Notes: generated by a model not told the origin, from the letters alone. A stretch of DNA of 64,000 nt from Larimichthys crocea (GCF_000972845.2 NC_040016.1:62001-126000); one strand, 5' to 3'; positions 1 through 48,664 are shown, numbered from the stretch's first letter. Program-made: numbers and translations.

Positions 1-117
1 AACATCATCTCTACTCTTTTGCCGAGGTCTGGTTACTTTACAATCTGTCTGAGTTCTATCAGCTCAGATCTGGGTGCTGTAATACTGACCTACTGTTCAC
101 AATGTGTGTGTATGCAG

Positions 118-19204
<19,087 letters not shown>

Positions 19205-20006
19205 AGAAACCTGTGAGGGGATCTTCATCACCTCGTCCTGGACGTTACAGACTGTCTCAGGTTTCTAATCCTGAACTGATCCAGTCTACGACTGACTGAA
19301 GTTATATTTAACCTGATTTCTGCTCCACCAATCAGTAAAACTCATTATTTAATATGTTCACACTGACTGCACCATATTACCCAGCATCCTGATTTATATG
19401 AACACAACCTGGATCATGGAAGAAATAATCAGGAATCTGTTTTACTGTCAGGTTCATTTGTCACCAGAGGAAATTACTGGATTACTGTAGATTTACATCA
19501 CATGTTTAGATTGTGATAGTGTCTTGCAGCACTGGACACACTGTGATGGACATACAGCAAAAATCTGTCTGGATAAATCAGCTTATGTCATAAACATAAA
19601 CACAACAAACTATTGTAAACAAGTGTAATTTAAATAATTAAACATAGCTGTGGTCGCAAATTCGTATTTAGAAAGTAAATAAATAAGTAAAATGAGTAAG
19701 ATCAATATTTTTGTTTAATTTTGCACTGACTCATTTGTATCAATTTATTTTTCCATTTTTGATTATTTTAACTGAATGATCAATCTGAATGTTTGCTGTT
19801 ATTTCTGTGTAAATAAATTAAGAAATATTAAACAGTGTCTGTCTGCAGGAAGTGAACAGACTGTAAAAAATTTTATTAGATAATGAGATAGCTGTCTGTG
19901 GACTCTGTCTTCAGTAATGTATTTTTGTTTTCTTATAACAAGATAGTTAAATATGATTCTGAGTAAACACAGTTTGACTTGTGAAGGTGAGGGGAGTGAA
20001 ATAAAA
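19205..20006 (+). other. fer1l6: fer1l6 3' UTR (end not fixed) with candidate polyadenylation signals
   Basis: Follows the TGA at 19202-19204. AATAAA hexamers occur at 19678-19683, 19812-19817 and 20000-20005; any could define the transcript end. No other coding exon is seen here. Confidence 0.5.
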
Positions 20007-21447
20007 GTTTTCATCCTTGTCTTCATGCTGGGTTCAGCAGGAAGTTAGAAATGGTTTGTTTACACACGCATGCTCTGATAGTTTCCTCTGAGACTTTGAT
20101 GATGTTGGTTTGTTGCCTCAGAGACTAGACAGGAAATGATGTCAGACCAGTGTGGGGTTCAGTTTGCACCAAAAACTGTGTCCACTGCTGTCAGACAACG
20201 CTGTCAGGTTATTATTTTACATCATACTACATGTAGCTCGTCCATCCATTAAAATATCTCAACAACTGCTTGATGGATTCCTGTGAAATTCAGGTTCCCC
20301 ACAGGATGACTCTACTCACTTTGGTAATCTTCTGACTTTACCACCACCAGTGCCATCATGACTATTGGATGAATTGCTGTGAAATTAGTTCCAAACATTC
20401 ATGTCTCCTTAATGATACCCTTAACTTTTCATCTAGTGTCATCGTACAATAAAACCTTCAGATCGTTCGAATTGATAGGTAAGATCTTCAAACAGTTAAA
20501 TAAACACAACAGATAACAAGTTGATCTTCAGTTGACGGTTTAATATCAGTGCTGAGGAGACCAAAGACAATCTCGTTCAATATAGAAAGATACAGTCTTA
20601 ATATATGTTTATTTCTCCGGCCCTCCTCTAGCTGACTGGGCAGGTCTACTCCTGAACCTGATGCGTTGCTCATCCTAGAGCTTCAGTAACAACATCTGTC
20701 TTGAGCCTCCAACAAGATTTCTACCAGATGTGTGAATGTCAAACTGATGGATGAATACAAACATGCTTTTACACGGGACGTAAAACCTTTGTCACAAACT
20801 TCCAAACACAAATACATCCTCACAGCAATACTTTGATTTATGTCCACAAACCTGCAAAACTAATGATATTCCCACCAGCCTCAGCTTTACTTAGTACTCT
20901 ACTACTCTACTACACTACTATTTTTATTGTTTTATATTTAGTTATTTCCTGTTTTATCTATTTATATTGTTTGCCTTGTTTCATGCCTTGTAACTCTGGT
21001 TTTAAAAGCAAGGAAATATTATACCTGCTAAACATCAGCATGTTAGTGTGCTGTTATTAGCATTTAGCTCGATGCACTACAGCCTCACAGTGCTGCCATG
21101 GCTGTAGACACTTTAAAGCAGGGGGTTCAGCCCGCAACCCCCAAAACAACTGGATCAGTAAATTGTGACCCCCCACTATCCCCAGATGTCAGTTGATTTG
21201 TCCTTGTTACATGTCATAATGTTTAGCATGATGCTTATAGACCTTAGGTAATGTTGTTGTTGCTGCTAATGTCATTGATCTGTCATAATCACATCAAAGA
21301 AAATCTAATGGCTTTTATTTTAAATGTAACTACTTTCTTATGTTTTGTTAAACTATGGCTAAAATATGCTGTTTCTAAAGGTTTTTAAATATTTGATTTC
21401 TGAAAATCATCTTGCAAAAATTATTATATATTATAGTCCATTTCTGG

Positions 21448-21665
21448 TCGGCATGGTGGTGCAGTGGTTAGCACTGTCACCTCACAGCAAGATTCCCGGT
21501 TTTCCTGTGGAGTTCTCCCTGTGTTTGTGCTGGTACTTCCTAAGTACAGTCCTAGGTACAGTCCAAAGACATACTCTTAATAGGTTAGTAGGTGTGGTGA
21601 ATGGTTGCTTGTCTGTATGTGCCCTGTAATAACATAGCAACTTGCCGGGGGTCAGCTTGGATGAC
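21448..21665 (+). repeat. L2-like teleost interspersed repeat with GGTGGTGCAGTGGTTAGCA head
   Basis: Begins GGTCGGCATGGTGGTGCAGT, TTAGCACTGTCACCTCACAG, then GTGGAGTTCTCCCTGTGT, AGTCCAAAGACATACTC, and ends TGCCGGGGGTCAGCTTGGAT. It is an internally deleted copy of the family also found at 8407, 29523 and 51682. Confidence 0.65.
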
Positions 21666-21686
21666 CCCTGATTTCACTCTAGAAAT

Positions 21687-21820
21687 CTCAGATACAGATA
21701 TCTCTAAACATGCATTTCTTAATTTTATTTAAGTGAACTGACCCTTTAAATTACACCATTTCAGAGTGGCCTTCATGCAGCCTTTTTTATTCAACATTCA
21801 GGTTGCATTATATGTAAGGA
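21687..21820 (+). repeat. Second copy of the repeat block at 16823-16952
   Basis: Shares CTCAGATACAGATATCTC and TTCAGGTTGCAT with the copy in fer1l6 intron 39, in the same order. Confidence 0.65.
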
Positions 21821-21959
21821 CCTTTAAACTTTACACTGGACCTTTAAATTTTCTTTCATAGAAAAACATAAATGGTTCTTAATAAACAACTTTTTTAATG
21901 AAAGAAATAAAAATATTGAGATAGTCTGCAGTTTAAACTGACTGTGTGTATCTGACATG

Positions 21960-22727
21960 AATCATACAGGGTCTGGTGTACTGATGTGTTCAGTCCACCT
22001 CTGTGCTCGGTCAGCAGTGCGCGCAGCCGCGGCACACAGCCCCGACGCCGTGCCCCGTGAACGCGCCTCTCCATGCGGTTTGAATAAAGAAAAGCAGAAG
22101 AAAATAAATCAGCTGATGATGAAAAGACATGAAGCTGCTCCTGGAGCTGGAATCAGCGACCGGTTTGATTCTCTCATCTGAACCCGGTCCTGGTGCCCGA
22201 GAGGAGGGGAGATCCGGTTCTCCACTCAGCCTCTCCGCTCTTTGTCAGCCGGTTCACAAACGGAGACCCGGGCGGGTTTGAGGGTTTTTTCTCTGAATGA
22301 AGCAGCTCAACCCGAGAGAGACTCATCTGCTTTAACGCGCTAATGACCCGGGAGTGTTTTAATGTTTGTGGTTTTGTGTTGAATCTGCTCGGTTCGGGTT
22401 TATCTCCTGCTGGATTTAATCACCTTTTGTTTGGAGGAGGAAGCAGCGGCTGATGCTGCGGTTCACAGTGAAGTCACACTGACGGAGCAGGTCTTTAACG
22501 CCTTTATCTGCATGTTAATGCCAGTTTATCCTCACAGGACTGTGGTAGGGCTGATGGGATTATTCCACCTTAAATTATTTTATTATTTATCATAATTATC
22601 TCTGGGGGACAGCTTGAAGGTTCCGCCTGGTTTCCTCGATCTTTTGTGTGCAGCTGATCTGTCAGTCCCTGGACTCTAATAGTCTGTTCGGGTCCCTGTC
22701 CCGGTGTGTCCTGGGTCGAGGAGCACC
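21960..22727 (+). promoter_or_regulatory. asap1: asap1 promoter / 5' UTR region, CpG-rich
   Basis: Base composition shifts abruptly to GC and CpG, densest at 22010-22080 (CAGTGCGCGCAGCCGCGGCA; CCCCGACGCCGTGCCCCGTG) and again at 22150-22520, against an AT-rich surround. It directly precedes the asap1 ATG at 22728 with no splice acceptor needed. This is typical of a TATA-less CpG-island promoter. The transcription start cannot be placed from sequence alone. Confidence 0.7.
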
Positions 22728-38490
<15,763 letters not shown>

Positions 38491-40870
38491 CATGAACCTA
38501 GAACAGACCAGACCAGACCAGGACCGGTGCAGACCCTGGACCACTTCAGATCCAGACCACATCAGTCCTCCAGGAGAAGAAGTAGCTGAACCTCAGGAGA
38601 ACCAAACCAGATCAGTACTGAGCAGCAGAAGCTGAACATCTGCAATGGACCAGGTCAGACTTTCAGGTTTTTGTCCAACTCCACCTCCCAGAACTGGACT
38701 GCTCTGGTCCTGACCAGCATCACATGTTCACGGCCGAGCCACTATTCCTGTTGTCATAGCACCCAGCGTTTCTTACGCCTTCTGTCACCATAGAAACATT
38801 ACAGATGACCTTTCGGTGAAGAATCTAGTCCAGACTAGATCTTTACGTGGTTCGGGTCATTTGATAATGTTGCCATGGAGGCGGCCTCGCACAGATCAAT
38901 CAGCAATGATTCAGAGCTGATGTTGATGATACTTTTATTTATTTGTTTATTTATTTATTTTTTAAAAATTAAAATATTTTATTAAGTGCACAAATAATGG
39001 CAGCTCACATAAAAGTAAAACAATCTACTGGTATTTTATTTTGAAGTTCAATTGAACAACTTTTTTTCCTGTTCTAATTTATTTTAATTTATTGTTATTG
39101 ATCTTGTGGAGATGCCACATCTGTCACATTTCAGGCTCGACTCCTTAAAGGGGTGAGGCTTACAATGTCCAACCTGTAACCAGAGCACAAAGAATTGTGG
39201 GATACTGAAGACCAAAGCATAAAATACAAGGAGTGCTTTTCATCATGATATCGCTTTGCTCACTTGCTGAGGATGTGAGAGACACAAGGACATTCTTGGT
39301 TCAAGAGCGTCAATTTTAAGCAACATTAGTTACTTAACATGCTGCACAGCTGTATCACCTGTCAAACTCACTGATATGAATGTCTGCAGAAACCCTTATA
39401 TAATCATATTTATCAAACTTTTTACACCACGTCACCTCAGAAAATATTAGACTCTCCAAGTACTATTATTATTATTGACTGTTAAAATGCCTTAGCGTAG
39501 GCCGATCCGGTTACGTCCAGTTTACACTGGAGGCTTTATTCCTAATGCGATTATTTATTGTCGACTGTTTTTGAATCCTGGAACCAGTTCAAGAACCAGA
39601 ACTAATTTGAAAAGGGGTACTCCTGATCCTCATATTTCCTGCTTGGAGACACAGTTGCAGTGTCCAGTTTACCTACGTTCACTATCTCGCCGTCACATTT
39701 TAGCTCATAACTGATCATGGATGTATGAGCAGGCTTTATGTGTATGAATGTGAGCGTGTATCAGGCTGATATTGAACCAAAACATTACAAGAAGTACAAA
39801 AGTTATTTTAAAATGACATTCCATAGTGTGATTTCATAGTTTCTCATTGAAAATGTAGCAGTTTAATAGCACGTTTTAAATTAATTCAAAAAATATCTTA
39901 GAGATTCCTCCACCTAACACTAGAGGGAAGTGTTGTACCACCAGTGCTACACAGTTTGAGAAGCAGCGTGATTTATTTACTTGCATTATCTGCAGAAGTG
40001 AAAACAAACTGTTGCTCTGTGTGATGCCACAACACTTTGTCATTAAATTCATCTATATTCTGTTAGATTTATTCAACACAAGGCGCATTATATTGCATGT
40101 CATCATGTAACTATGTTCTTTTATAATATCTGTAGATCCTTTTACATGACACAACAGAGTAAGAGCTGCGAGAATAATGAATGATTAAATGTTGTTGAGG
40201 ATAAGCTATTGTTAGTTAATCATGCCAAACTTACAAATAACACGTGTGCCACAAGTGGAGCCACTCGATGAAAGATGTAGATGTAGGATACACCTGTGTT
40301 TTCTCAGTCAGAGGCCTCCTCTCTCATTGACCCTTGTAGTGCAGTGGCGGACGGGAAATGACTTCCAGGGTCATGGGAGGAGAGTTAGAAAGTTAACGTT
40401 AATGAAGAACACCATAGTTGGCTGCACTAAATTCAGGTTAACAACAATTGGTCTGTAAACAAGAGGTGGAGCCTGAAATGAGATGCAGAAAATGCTTCCA
40501 GCTGCCTTCAGATGTCACAAGATATCAACGCCTCAATGAGTAAGCAACGCGGCAGCGTGTTGCCGTGACGATTACAAACTTTTACCTCCAGAGTTTTTGA
40601 TAGAAGACAAAAAAAACTGTTTCATTTTATTTCAGATTTTTATTTCATTCAAAGTGACAGTGATGGGTTTATATTGTTTTTGAGATCTCATGGTGCTTCT
40701 GTTGAATGAATGAATGAAGTGATGATCAGCAGGTTTGTTTAAGTGAAACTGACATTTCTCCTTTATCTAACAGTCACAGTTTAGACATGATGAGCTGATT
40801 TAAAGCTATGATAACAGAACATACGTCATACATACATCTTGTTTGGTCAGTGAATAAATCTACAGATCAC
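38491..40870 (+). other. asap1: asap1 3' UTR (end not fixed)
   Basis: Follows the TGA at 38488. No coding exon is seen. AATAAA at 40853-40858 is one candidate signal; earlier ATTAAA variants also exist. The true end is unknown. Confidence 0.4.
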
Positions 40871-43800
40871 ATACTGTCATTCATGATGGATTTACCAGTA
40901 GCTAATAGGTTGATTTGATTTAACTCCAGGGAATCTAATAAGCACAAGTTTGGCTTTAAACTCACGACCAGTGTGAGGAGGTAAAATCTTTTCACTATAA
41001 CTTCCAAAACATCTATATGTCCAGCTCAGGACTGCAGAGGGCTGCTGCTCTGTCATTTAGTGGCTGAACATTCCTCATGAAGTGGATCATTTCCCAGTTT
41101 CCCAGCTTGAATTTTTTCCGAAGCAAAGTGTTAAATCTCAAGAAGTGAAGGGATACTATAAAACCCAAGCAGCAGATGTTTCCGATTAACCTACAGCTTA
41201 TGATGACGCAGCAGTCGGGGGGTTTTAAGAGCACAGGCAACTTCTTCCAGACAAACAGGGTTAAACTTTAAAACTGCAGCCAAGCTAACGACAGAGCAAC
41301 AGCATCCAGATAATGATTCAGCATTTATGATTATTTATAGAGGCCTCAGTCTGCTTCAAACGAAGTGCTTGTGGGATCGTCTAACAGCGTCTGAAACCTC
41401 CTTTTCCAACAGCTGCATCTGACATTTTTTTATCACTTCAAGGAGAGTGTGTCTGACAGTGTGGCCCATTATCCCCATTTGTACAATTCATGGCATTGGC
41501 ACTACAAAGAGACAACGTTGTTGGACTAAGCTCAGGGAGGTGGTGTGATGCAGCCAGGAGGAGTCTAGACTGCTGCCTTTTCACTCCACCTTCCGCTGTG
41601 GCTTTTTTCAAAGCAACTATAAAGTCTTTTGGCTTGGGACATGGTCAGACAACACCTCTGACAGGGTTCAAATGAGTGCTTTTCTTGCATAATATAGCCC
41701 TCAGTCATCCCAGCAGGTTTGTTTGAAGCTGACTGAGCTTTTCACTGAGTGATTTCACACAGCAGTTTGTCCGATCGGTCTGAATCTGGAAACAGATTGC
41801 CAAAAACTTTCCTTTACCTGAGTCGACCTGAAAGTAGTAGTCTCAGATCGGAAACAAGTTATAATCCCTCTGGAAACTTAAATTCCACATTTGTGGCACA
41901 GCTACAGTTGTATGTATTGCCAATTGTAAAGCAGAAAACAGGTTCAAGCACTATTAGACTATTTGACCAATTCTTACACGTCGACAAGCAGCAACAGTGC
42001 ATATAAACGTGACAGCTGAGGTTTGGATAATGCCTACAGATAGTTTTTAGTATTCATAACATTTCAGTATCTTATTAGTTTAGATTGAGCTCTTTTCTGG
42101 CCACTGTGGTTTAGGTTTGGTTAGGTTTAAGCACAAAAAATAACTTTGTTATGGTGTGTTCAGAAATTGTCATGTTTACTCTACATAAAATGAAGAGAGT
42201 TGAACTGTTACAAATTTAAGCGACCTGTAGGCAGACTATCCAAATAAAGCTAGTCCAGTTGGTAGCTTGTTCTGCTGTTTACTCTCTCCTGGCTCATGGG
42301 CATAATTGCATCTTGTTGATGTGTAGTATTAATAAAAGGCACGTACAACATAGGATTTCAGTAGCTCAGGTGAAAGAAACTCTCAGATTCAGACTTAAAC
42401 CAACTGTGTAAAAACATCCTGAAACTCCTCATTGTGTAAACGAAGCCACACATATTCAGACAACTGTGATTGACAATCAGCAAATGTTTTTGTACATTCA
42501 CAGTACAGGTTTGACAGCCCTCTCAAAGATACAACGCTGTCGTTTATAACAAAGTCCAGCAGACAGCTGACTGGCTCCTCTGCTCCCCGCTGGACTGGAC
42601 AGTCTCTCCTTATTCATATGGTTGTTATTTTTGGTTGGACTTTAGTACATTGCACTACATATTCCATTCATTCATGCACCGAACACCCAGGTGATGTTAC
42701 GGATTGTTTGACTTTGTCCTTGTTAAGTTTTGTTTAATAAATCTTTAGTTAAAAGTTCTCACGGCCTCCTTGTCTTTGTCACTCTCATCAGAGAGCCGTG
42801 ACTCTCAGGACTTGTCTGTCCACAAAGTTGAATAATCTGCAGCTTTACTCACTTTATAAGTCACATCTTTGACTTTACTGCTTACCATTACCACCCTTGT
42901 CACTGTTTACGGATCTGAAAATCCTTTAAAACATACCAAATACTAATAGAAAGTTCCTATTTTGGAAAGTCAGTGAAATCAGCTCAAAACCCGCAGACTG
43001 TTGAATCATCAGGGAACATGTGCAGAAGCTTACATACTGTAGGCTCCTCCCACTCACTGCTTCTAGATCCATATATTGTAGAAACAGAAAGCATCCTTGG
43101 CGAAGTGATGGAAAACTTAAAAACTTTGTTGTCCCGTTTCCAGTTCTAGTCTGTCGGGACAAAAAGATCCTCCCGATCAGGACGGTCTCCATTAAGATTC
43201 AAAAAGATTCAGTAGATGTATTATAAATGATATAAAATACAAAAAGTCTTTAAATGTGGTTGGACAGAAAAGCAACAACTTGGCCTCTTTGTGCCATTTT
43301 TTCTTCATGGCAAAGTGCTTTGATTTAAAAAAAGAGGTTATCCCTGTATAATGTCTATAAAATCCATTAAAAAATATATATTAAAAAAGTCTGTGGTTGT
43401 TTCCCGCTCAGAGCAAAATTTGTGTGGTCGATCCTCGCAGTCACAGATGGCAGGACGGTTTGTCTGTGATCAGTGGAGGGTCCCAAAAAACAGCCTGTTT
43501 GTTCAAGTTGAGCTGGAACTTATTTAACTTATTTAAACCAGCAGAAGTCTGCACAGAGGACATCTGAGCCCTGCACACCAGGTGAAAGTGGAAAGTATAG
43601 CTTCTCCCACCCCTGAAGGGCCTGTCCACAGGTTCTCCAGATATGTAAAAATGTCTTTGCTCGACCGCAGCTTCAGTTGGGCAGACATAATGATTGACAT
43701 GCAAGAAATACACAGGACTGATTCCTGTCCATGTGTCCAAATCCCCTCAAAAACAAGCCAAATCTGGCAGCCATGTAGGGTCCAAAGTCGGCTCCAATTT

Positions 43801-44298
43801 GGTTGATTATGGCTGAGTGTCTGCTCACCCAGCAGTCTACCGACACTGAAAAAGCAGACTCAGCTGGATACCAGACGAGATGTGGTTCTTGATCTCAACA
43901 ATTAAGTGGTGAATTATCTGCTGGTCGGTAAGCAGGTCAGTCCATCAGTCAACAAGTCTGTCAGGCACTGCGTCAAAGACTTTTCTTGGTCTTGAGAAGC
44001 TGCATTTACGAACTGACACAGTAACCTACACTATACACATGGTATTAGCCTACAACAGGTAGACAAGCTTTGAGAAAAAGCAAGACATTTATATCTGTCA
44101 ATTCCACCTTTTAGTCTCGGCTCAGCTTGCATGGAACCTCAACAGAGGATAACGAAAACATGGGTCGGACTAGAGTGGTTCTGTTGGTATCATCTACAAC
44201 TTTTGCCAATGGAAATGCAAAAATAACAAGTTCAAATGTGTAACAAAATGAACTGGATTCAGTCGATAGATTTCCAGGTCTGTAGATCAGTGGTCGTG
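40871..44298. other. Convergent intergenic space; includes presumed 3' UTR of the sialyltransferase
   Basis: The asap1 (+) and sialyltransferase (-) genes end toward each other. The part nearest 44298 is probably minus-strand 3' UTR, but no clear minus-strand signal (TTTATT on +) is convincing close to the stop. I see no coding exon or named repeat here. Confidence 0.45.
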
Positions 44299-47200
44299 TC
44301 ACAGGTGCAGACTGATCTTGCCTTCCTTGGCGAGCTGGTGGATGACCTGCGTTTCGAAGTCAGCGCTGTGGACGCCAGTTTTCCTAAAGGCTCCAGCATA
44401 GCGATTCTCCTCCCAGTAGTGATGCCAGTTCCCCTGTTGGTCGGCACCGTAACCAAACACTGATACCTGAACACAGACAGGTGGTGATGCAATCACATAC
44501 TGTGACGTAAAATAATCAAATCATGGATACAAAAGAAGAATTTGATGCCCTCAGTGTCCCTGAATGTACCAACAAGGGGGAATTTTCTCAGTAATCTTTT
44601 CTTTCTGCTGAGAAAACTACTACAGTATATCAGCCTAAGTGTGACTGAAAAATGTGAAGTGTTACCTGGTCACATATGTGGAGAGCGAAGATGATGGCCA
44701 GCATGCCAGTGGACGGGTAGCGACCGTGATGCTCTGTCCAACGATCATTAACATACTTAAAGAACACCGGGTTTACCACCAGAACCTAAAAATCAAAATC
44801 ATCTTTAACTGTTTGGAAGAAATGTATGAACATGTGAATGAACTTTAGTGGAGAGCTCTTCTTTTCTTCACCATTACAGACACATTATAGTTTAATTATG
44901 TAAATTAGGTTTAGTTGTATGTTTGTGAGCATCATGGGGTATTTATTTTACCTTGTCTTTATCAGCTTCTATTCGGTCTTTAACCCTCATGTAGGTCCTG
45001 AACACACACAAAGAATTGCTGGTCATAACATACTTCAAGTAATGCATATTAGAATTGACAATATTTAATGTTCATCCATTTCAATGTATGTATAGTACCA
45101 GTGAAAGGTTTGGACTTTCTACACTGTAGATTACCAATGAAGACATCAAATCTATTAAATAAAACACAACTACTAACTATTGTAGTAATCCATATTTTAA
45201 GGACTGCTCAGTCAAGTAATGAGAAACAACAGACCATTACTACTTTAGGACATGAAGGTCAGTCAATCCAGAAAATTGATCTGATGAAAAAGACCAAGAG
45301 TTACCTCTGTTACAGAGGATAAGTTCTTTACAGTTACCAGCCTCATAAATCACCAAATAACAGCACCTCAGTTTATAGCCCAAAATGCTCCAAAGAGTTC
45401 AAGTTGAGATACGTATCTCAACATCAGCTGTTCAGAGGAGACTGTGTGACACTGTTGGTCATTTATTCAAAATTTAAAGCCAGCAGGGACTTTTGTATTC
45501 TGCAGTGACATGTCATCCCATCTGGTTTGCATTTAGTGGGACCAGTTTGTTTTTCAATGACTCAAAACACTCCTCCAGGCTACGTGAGGGCGACCAAGAA
45601 AAACAGTGATGCAGTGCTGCACTAGATGACCTGATCTCCACAATTACCCTGCCTAAACCCAATCACGATGGTTTGAGATGAGTTGGACTGCAGGTGCTTA
45701 GCATAAATATGAACTCCTAAATATGACTGTTAGAAAATCAGTCCAGGTGACGACCTCATGAAGCTGATTGAGAGAATGAGAAGTTGTGTCCAAACTTTTG
45801 ATTGGTACTGTGTATCAGTGACTAAATCACAGACCACCAACATATGTCTCTGAATCAATACTTTTAATGGTACTAATAAAATCTGAACATTATAACCTTG
45901 ATGAAGGGAGGATTTATTGCAGGGCAGTTGTATTAGACTGCATTGGTTTTAGTTAGGTGCAACAAGTGTGAGTGTATTTCTCTCTATATTTGCTAGATAA
46001 TTCATACATTTTGACTTGGCCAGTGGACAGTGCGCTGGTCAGCCACTCCAGGTCTCTTAATTTGAAAGGCAGGAGGACAAGTCTAACGCCATGTCCAACG
46101 TCCACCGCGCTCTCTGGGTACAGGAAGTGATGTGTCGTCCGATTTCCAACATCTTTCTCAAATCCTCGAGTCACCGCCTTGTTCATCCTGTGGAGGATAA
46201 AGGTGATGAAGATGAGGAGGAGAATGATGAGGGGACAGGTAAGACGTGTACACTTGGATACACATACATACCGGATTACGGATTCGTGGGTGTCAATCAG
46301 GTTTCCGTTTCCTGAGTGTCGCAGTTTGCCAGAGTTGCCAACCACTGCGCAACTACGGCAGCGGGAGGGGAGTGGCCTAAAGTCCACAGTGGGTGACGAA
46401 ATGACCTTGAACATCTCTGACATCACGTCCTCGAGAGTCTGGTCATTACCAGACCGCTGAAGACCCTGTAGAGAGGATCACATCGTTTTTAATTAAGCTG
46501 TTTAAGCTTTATATTTTCATATTCAAATCAAATCAAATATATTTTCAGATTGTACTAATCTAGTGCCAATAAAATGAATAAAAAAGATTTTTTCATTCTT
46601 ATTTTTGTTTCAAACTGTAGACTGCATGTTCTTACAGTTACAGTGTAAATACAGTATACAGTTCTACTTGTTCTTTTTCGGCTCACACACACTGAGTATA
46701 TATGGTATACTGTGGATCAGACTGATGATGTTAGCAGCATTTCTACCCTACCCCCCACCACCACCACTGCCCCCTTTAATCTCCTAATGGTTTCTGCAGC
46801 AGGACTGAATCTATAAATGCAGGAAAAAGACTCAGACGTTCAGCTCTTCATCCAGACTGCTGACAGCTTCAACAAAAATAACTTAAAACACTTTTGCACA
46901 CTTCAATTCTGTGAATTTTCTTTGATAGTGCTCATTATTTACTAAAAACACACTGTATGAGTGTCTAGAAATGCAATATATTACACATTATTTCATGGTT
47001 GTGTGTGTGATTCAGCTGATTTAACAAGTCTCAGTGTTGACATTAATTCAATGCTGTCAGTTCACGTCCAGTGTCCAGCCTGCAGTCACTTTCTGTACAG
47101 GGGCTCACACTTTGTTACTGCACCATGGTGGTGTTAATTAAAGAAAACAAAGAAGGACACATTTATTTACAATCTATAAAAGAATATTTGGTGATTTAAT

Positions 47201-48264
47201 TAACTGTTAATGTAAAATGTCAATAGTTACATTTTGGTTTTCTGCAGTTTAAACACTGAGGGGAGTATATTAGTACAACAAATAACAGGATTTAGGCCTA
47301 AAATCACACATCAATGGTGATTTAAGTGATTTTTGGAAACTTCAGTCAAATTTAACACTGATTTATTAATTTATGCACACAAATGTTCAAAAAGTATAAT
47401 GACAAATATAAATTGTTTAATTAACTGAAGTGAATTAGTTTACACTAATAAAACACCTTAAGACTGGACCAAATGACCAATAGCTTGATAATATTAATGA
47501 TAATCATCTTTTTAAACCTTCTGACTGACGAATCACCATGCAGGAATTTGCTTTTGTAGCTTCATCGTTTTCTAGTAGACCCAACAACAGTAACATTATT
47601 TTTTGTCCTCACCAGCCACCATCTGAGCGCATCATGGTCAAAGTTGTTGTCGGTATCTCGGAGGACGGGCTGCTGTTTGGGGTCGTAGCGTTGGCTGAAC
47701 CACTCTGACCCTTCCAGGTCTGAAATACAGGACTCGGTACAACCACATGAACTGGAAGAGGATGACACAGAGGAGTGAGACAGAGATAGAACAAGGAATC
47801 ATGGGATGCAGAAGAATCTGTGTCCTCCTTTCTGTGAAGCACTTTGATCTTAAACTCGATAAATGAAAATTATTATAATTACAGCGAGTGTTCTGATTTC
47901 TCCTCCGCATCTTCTGGTTCTTCTATGATGGGAGGAGAGGTAGTCCTGGAAGGGTCAAGGGTCAGATCAGCTGGAGGTGGTGTGGTTTCTTCAACTACTG
48001 CAAACAAAAACAGAACACACTGAATCCTGGGTGCTGCGCTAACACTGTTAGCATCACTATGAAACAATCACTTCTGCTACAATTATCCTAAGAGTATTAC
48101 TATAACTACTCACACGTCTCCCTGCCGGTGGGCGTGGCACGGCTGATGGGCAGGGCTAATGACAGAGGCAGGAAATTTCTCCTATGGATGCTCTGACTGG
48201 CAAACATGAGGAAGAGGATGGCAGCGATTATCACGGCAACACACATCTTCCTCCTTAACAACAT
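44299..48264 (-). CDS. st3gal1: ST3GAL1/2-type beta-galactoside alpha-2,3-sialyltransferase (8 coding exons)
   Basis: Transfers sialic acid from CMP-sialic acid to galactose of Gal-beta-1,3-GalNAc in the Golgi. Coding exons, in reading order: 48264-48114, 47997-47883, 47751-47613, 46465-46272, 46187-46008, 44997-44952, 44785-44666, 44466-44299; all phases join (1,113 bases, 370 residues). Type II topology: MLLRRKM, then a hydrophobic anchor [15 protein letters not shown], a Pro/Thr/Glu-rich stem, SCGCTESC. Catalytic motifs are all present: L motif [13 protein letters not shown] ... [14 protein letters not shown] motif [18 protein letters not shown], motif [13 protein letters not shown] motif HSADFE. 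Synteny supports ST3GAL1, but some residues (ENRYAG, YPSTGML) are as in ST3GAL2; an st3gal1-like fish paralogue or st3gal8 is not excluded. The ATG at 48264 has G at -3 and precedes the anchor. Confidence 0.85.
45092..45815 (+). mobile_element. Internally deleted Tc1/mariner-like copy in the sialyltransferase intron 5
   Basis: The ends TAGTACCAGTGAAAGGTTTG and CCAAACTTTTGATTGGTACT form imperfect terminal inverted repeats next to TA. The interior has decayed transposase text in plus orientation: CATCCCATCTGGTTTGCATT, TGGTTTGAGATGAGTTGGAC and TCCAGGTGACGACCTCATGA. The start of the gene is missing and stops are frequent, so it is dead. It lies antisense to the host gene. Confidence 0.8.
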
Positions 48265-48615
48265 GGCTGGAGGGTACGATGGGTTGGCGGCAGCAGGAAG
48301 AAGGACACGTTGAGCTGTCAATGAACCTTTCAGCCTGCTATGCCAGCATATTTGGACTGTGTCATCTGGACGTTTTCCCCTGTTCTGTCATCGCTCTACT
48401 CGGGTTCATCTCCATTAAGGTTGAGCGTGTAACTTCCTGTCCTGTGAACCACGGTGCTTTCTGATTGGTGGAGGCAGGATCACACCTGGGGTCAGATAGT
48501 AAGACACAGTGCCGTCAGCATCAGCAAATCATTATACTTGTGTAAAAACCCAACGGTTTCCCTCTGTAGCTGCAGACTCGTTAAACTCCACACACTCGGA
48601 CAGAGTGTTGTTGTT

Positions 48616-48664
48616 GGACTGCTGCAGTAACGCTCTACCAAATGAGCTACCGGGGCTCCCCCCA
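48616..48664 (-). repeat. tRNA-derived repeat fragment (5' half only)
   Basis: Minus strand reads GGGGAGCCCCGGTAGCTCAT, then TTGGTAGAGCG, a Pol III A-box half. No anticodon stem or B box follows, so it is a truncated SINE head, not a tRNA gene. Confidence 0.55.

Larger units (their letters stand above)
20007..21959. other. Spacer between fer1l6 and asap1
   Basis: AT-rich, without a credible coding exon. It contains the L2-like repeat at 21448-21665 and the repeat block at 21687-21820. The rest shows nothing I can name. Confidence 0.6.

Noticed and set aside
42926..43192. 88-codon minus-strand frame as a further exon of the sialyltransferase
   Set aside because: The protein already ends with a stop at 44299 after the VS motif; the frame has no sialyltransferase similarity and is probably 3' UTR.
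45953..46426. 157-codon minus-strand open frame as one exon
   Set aside because: It joins sialyltransferase exons 4 and 5 through an 84-base intron that happens to stay open. The GTATGT donor and CACAG acceptor rebuild the conserved ESVIRMNKA of the L motif, so the intron is real.
48616..48664. Possible minus-strand tRNA gene
   Set aside because: Only the first half of a tRNA-like sequence is present.
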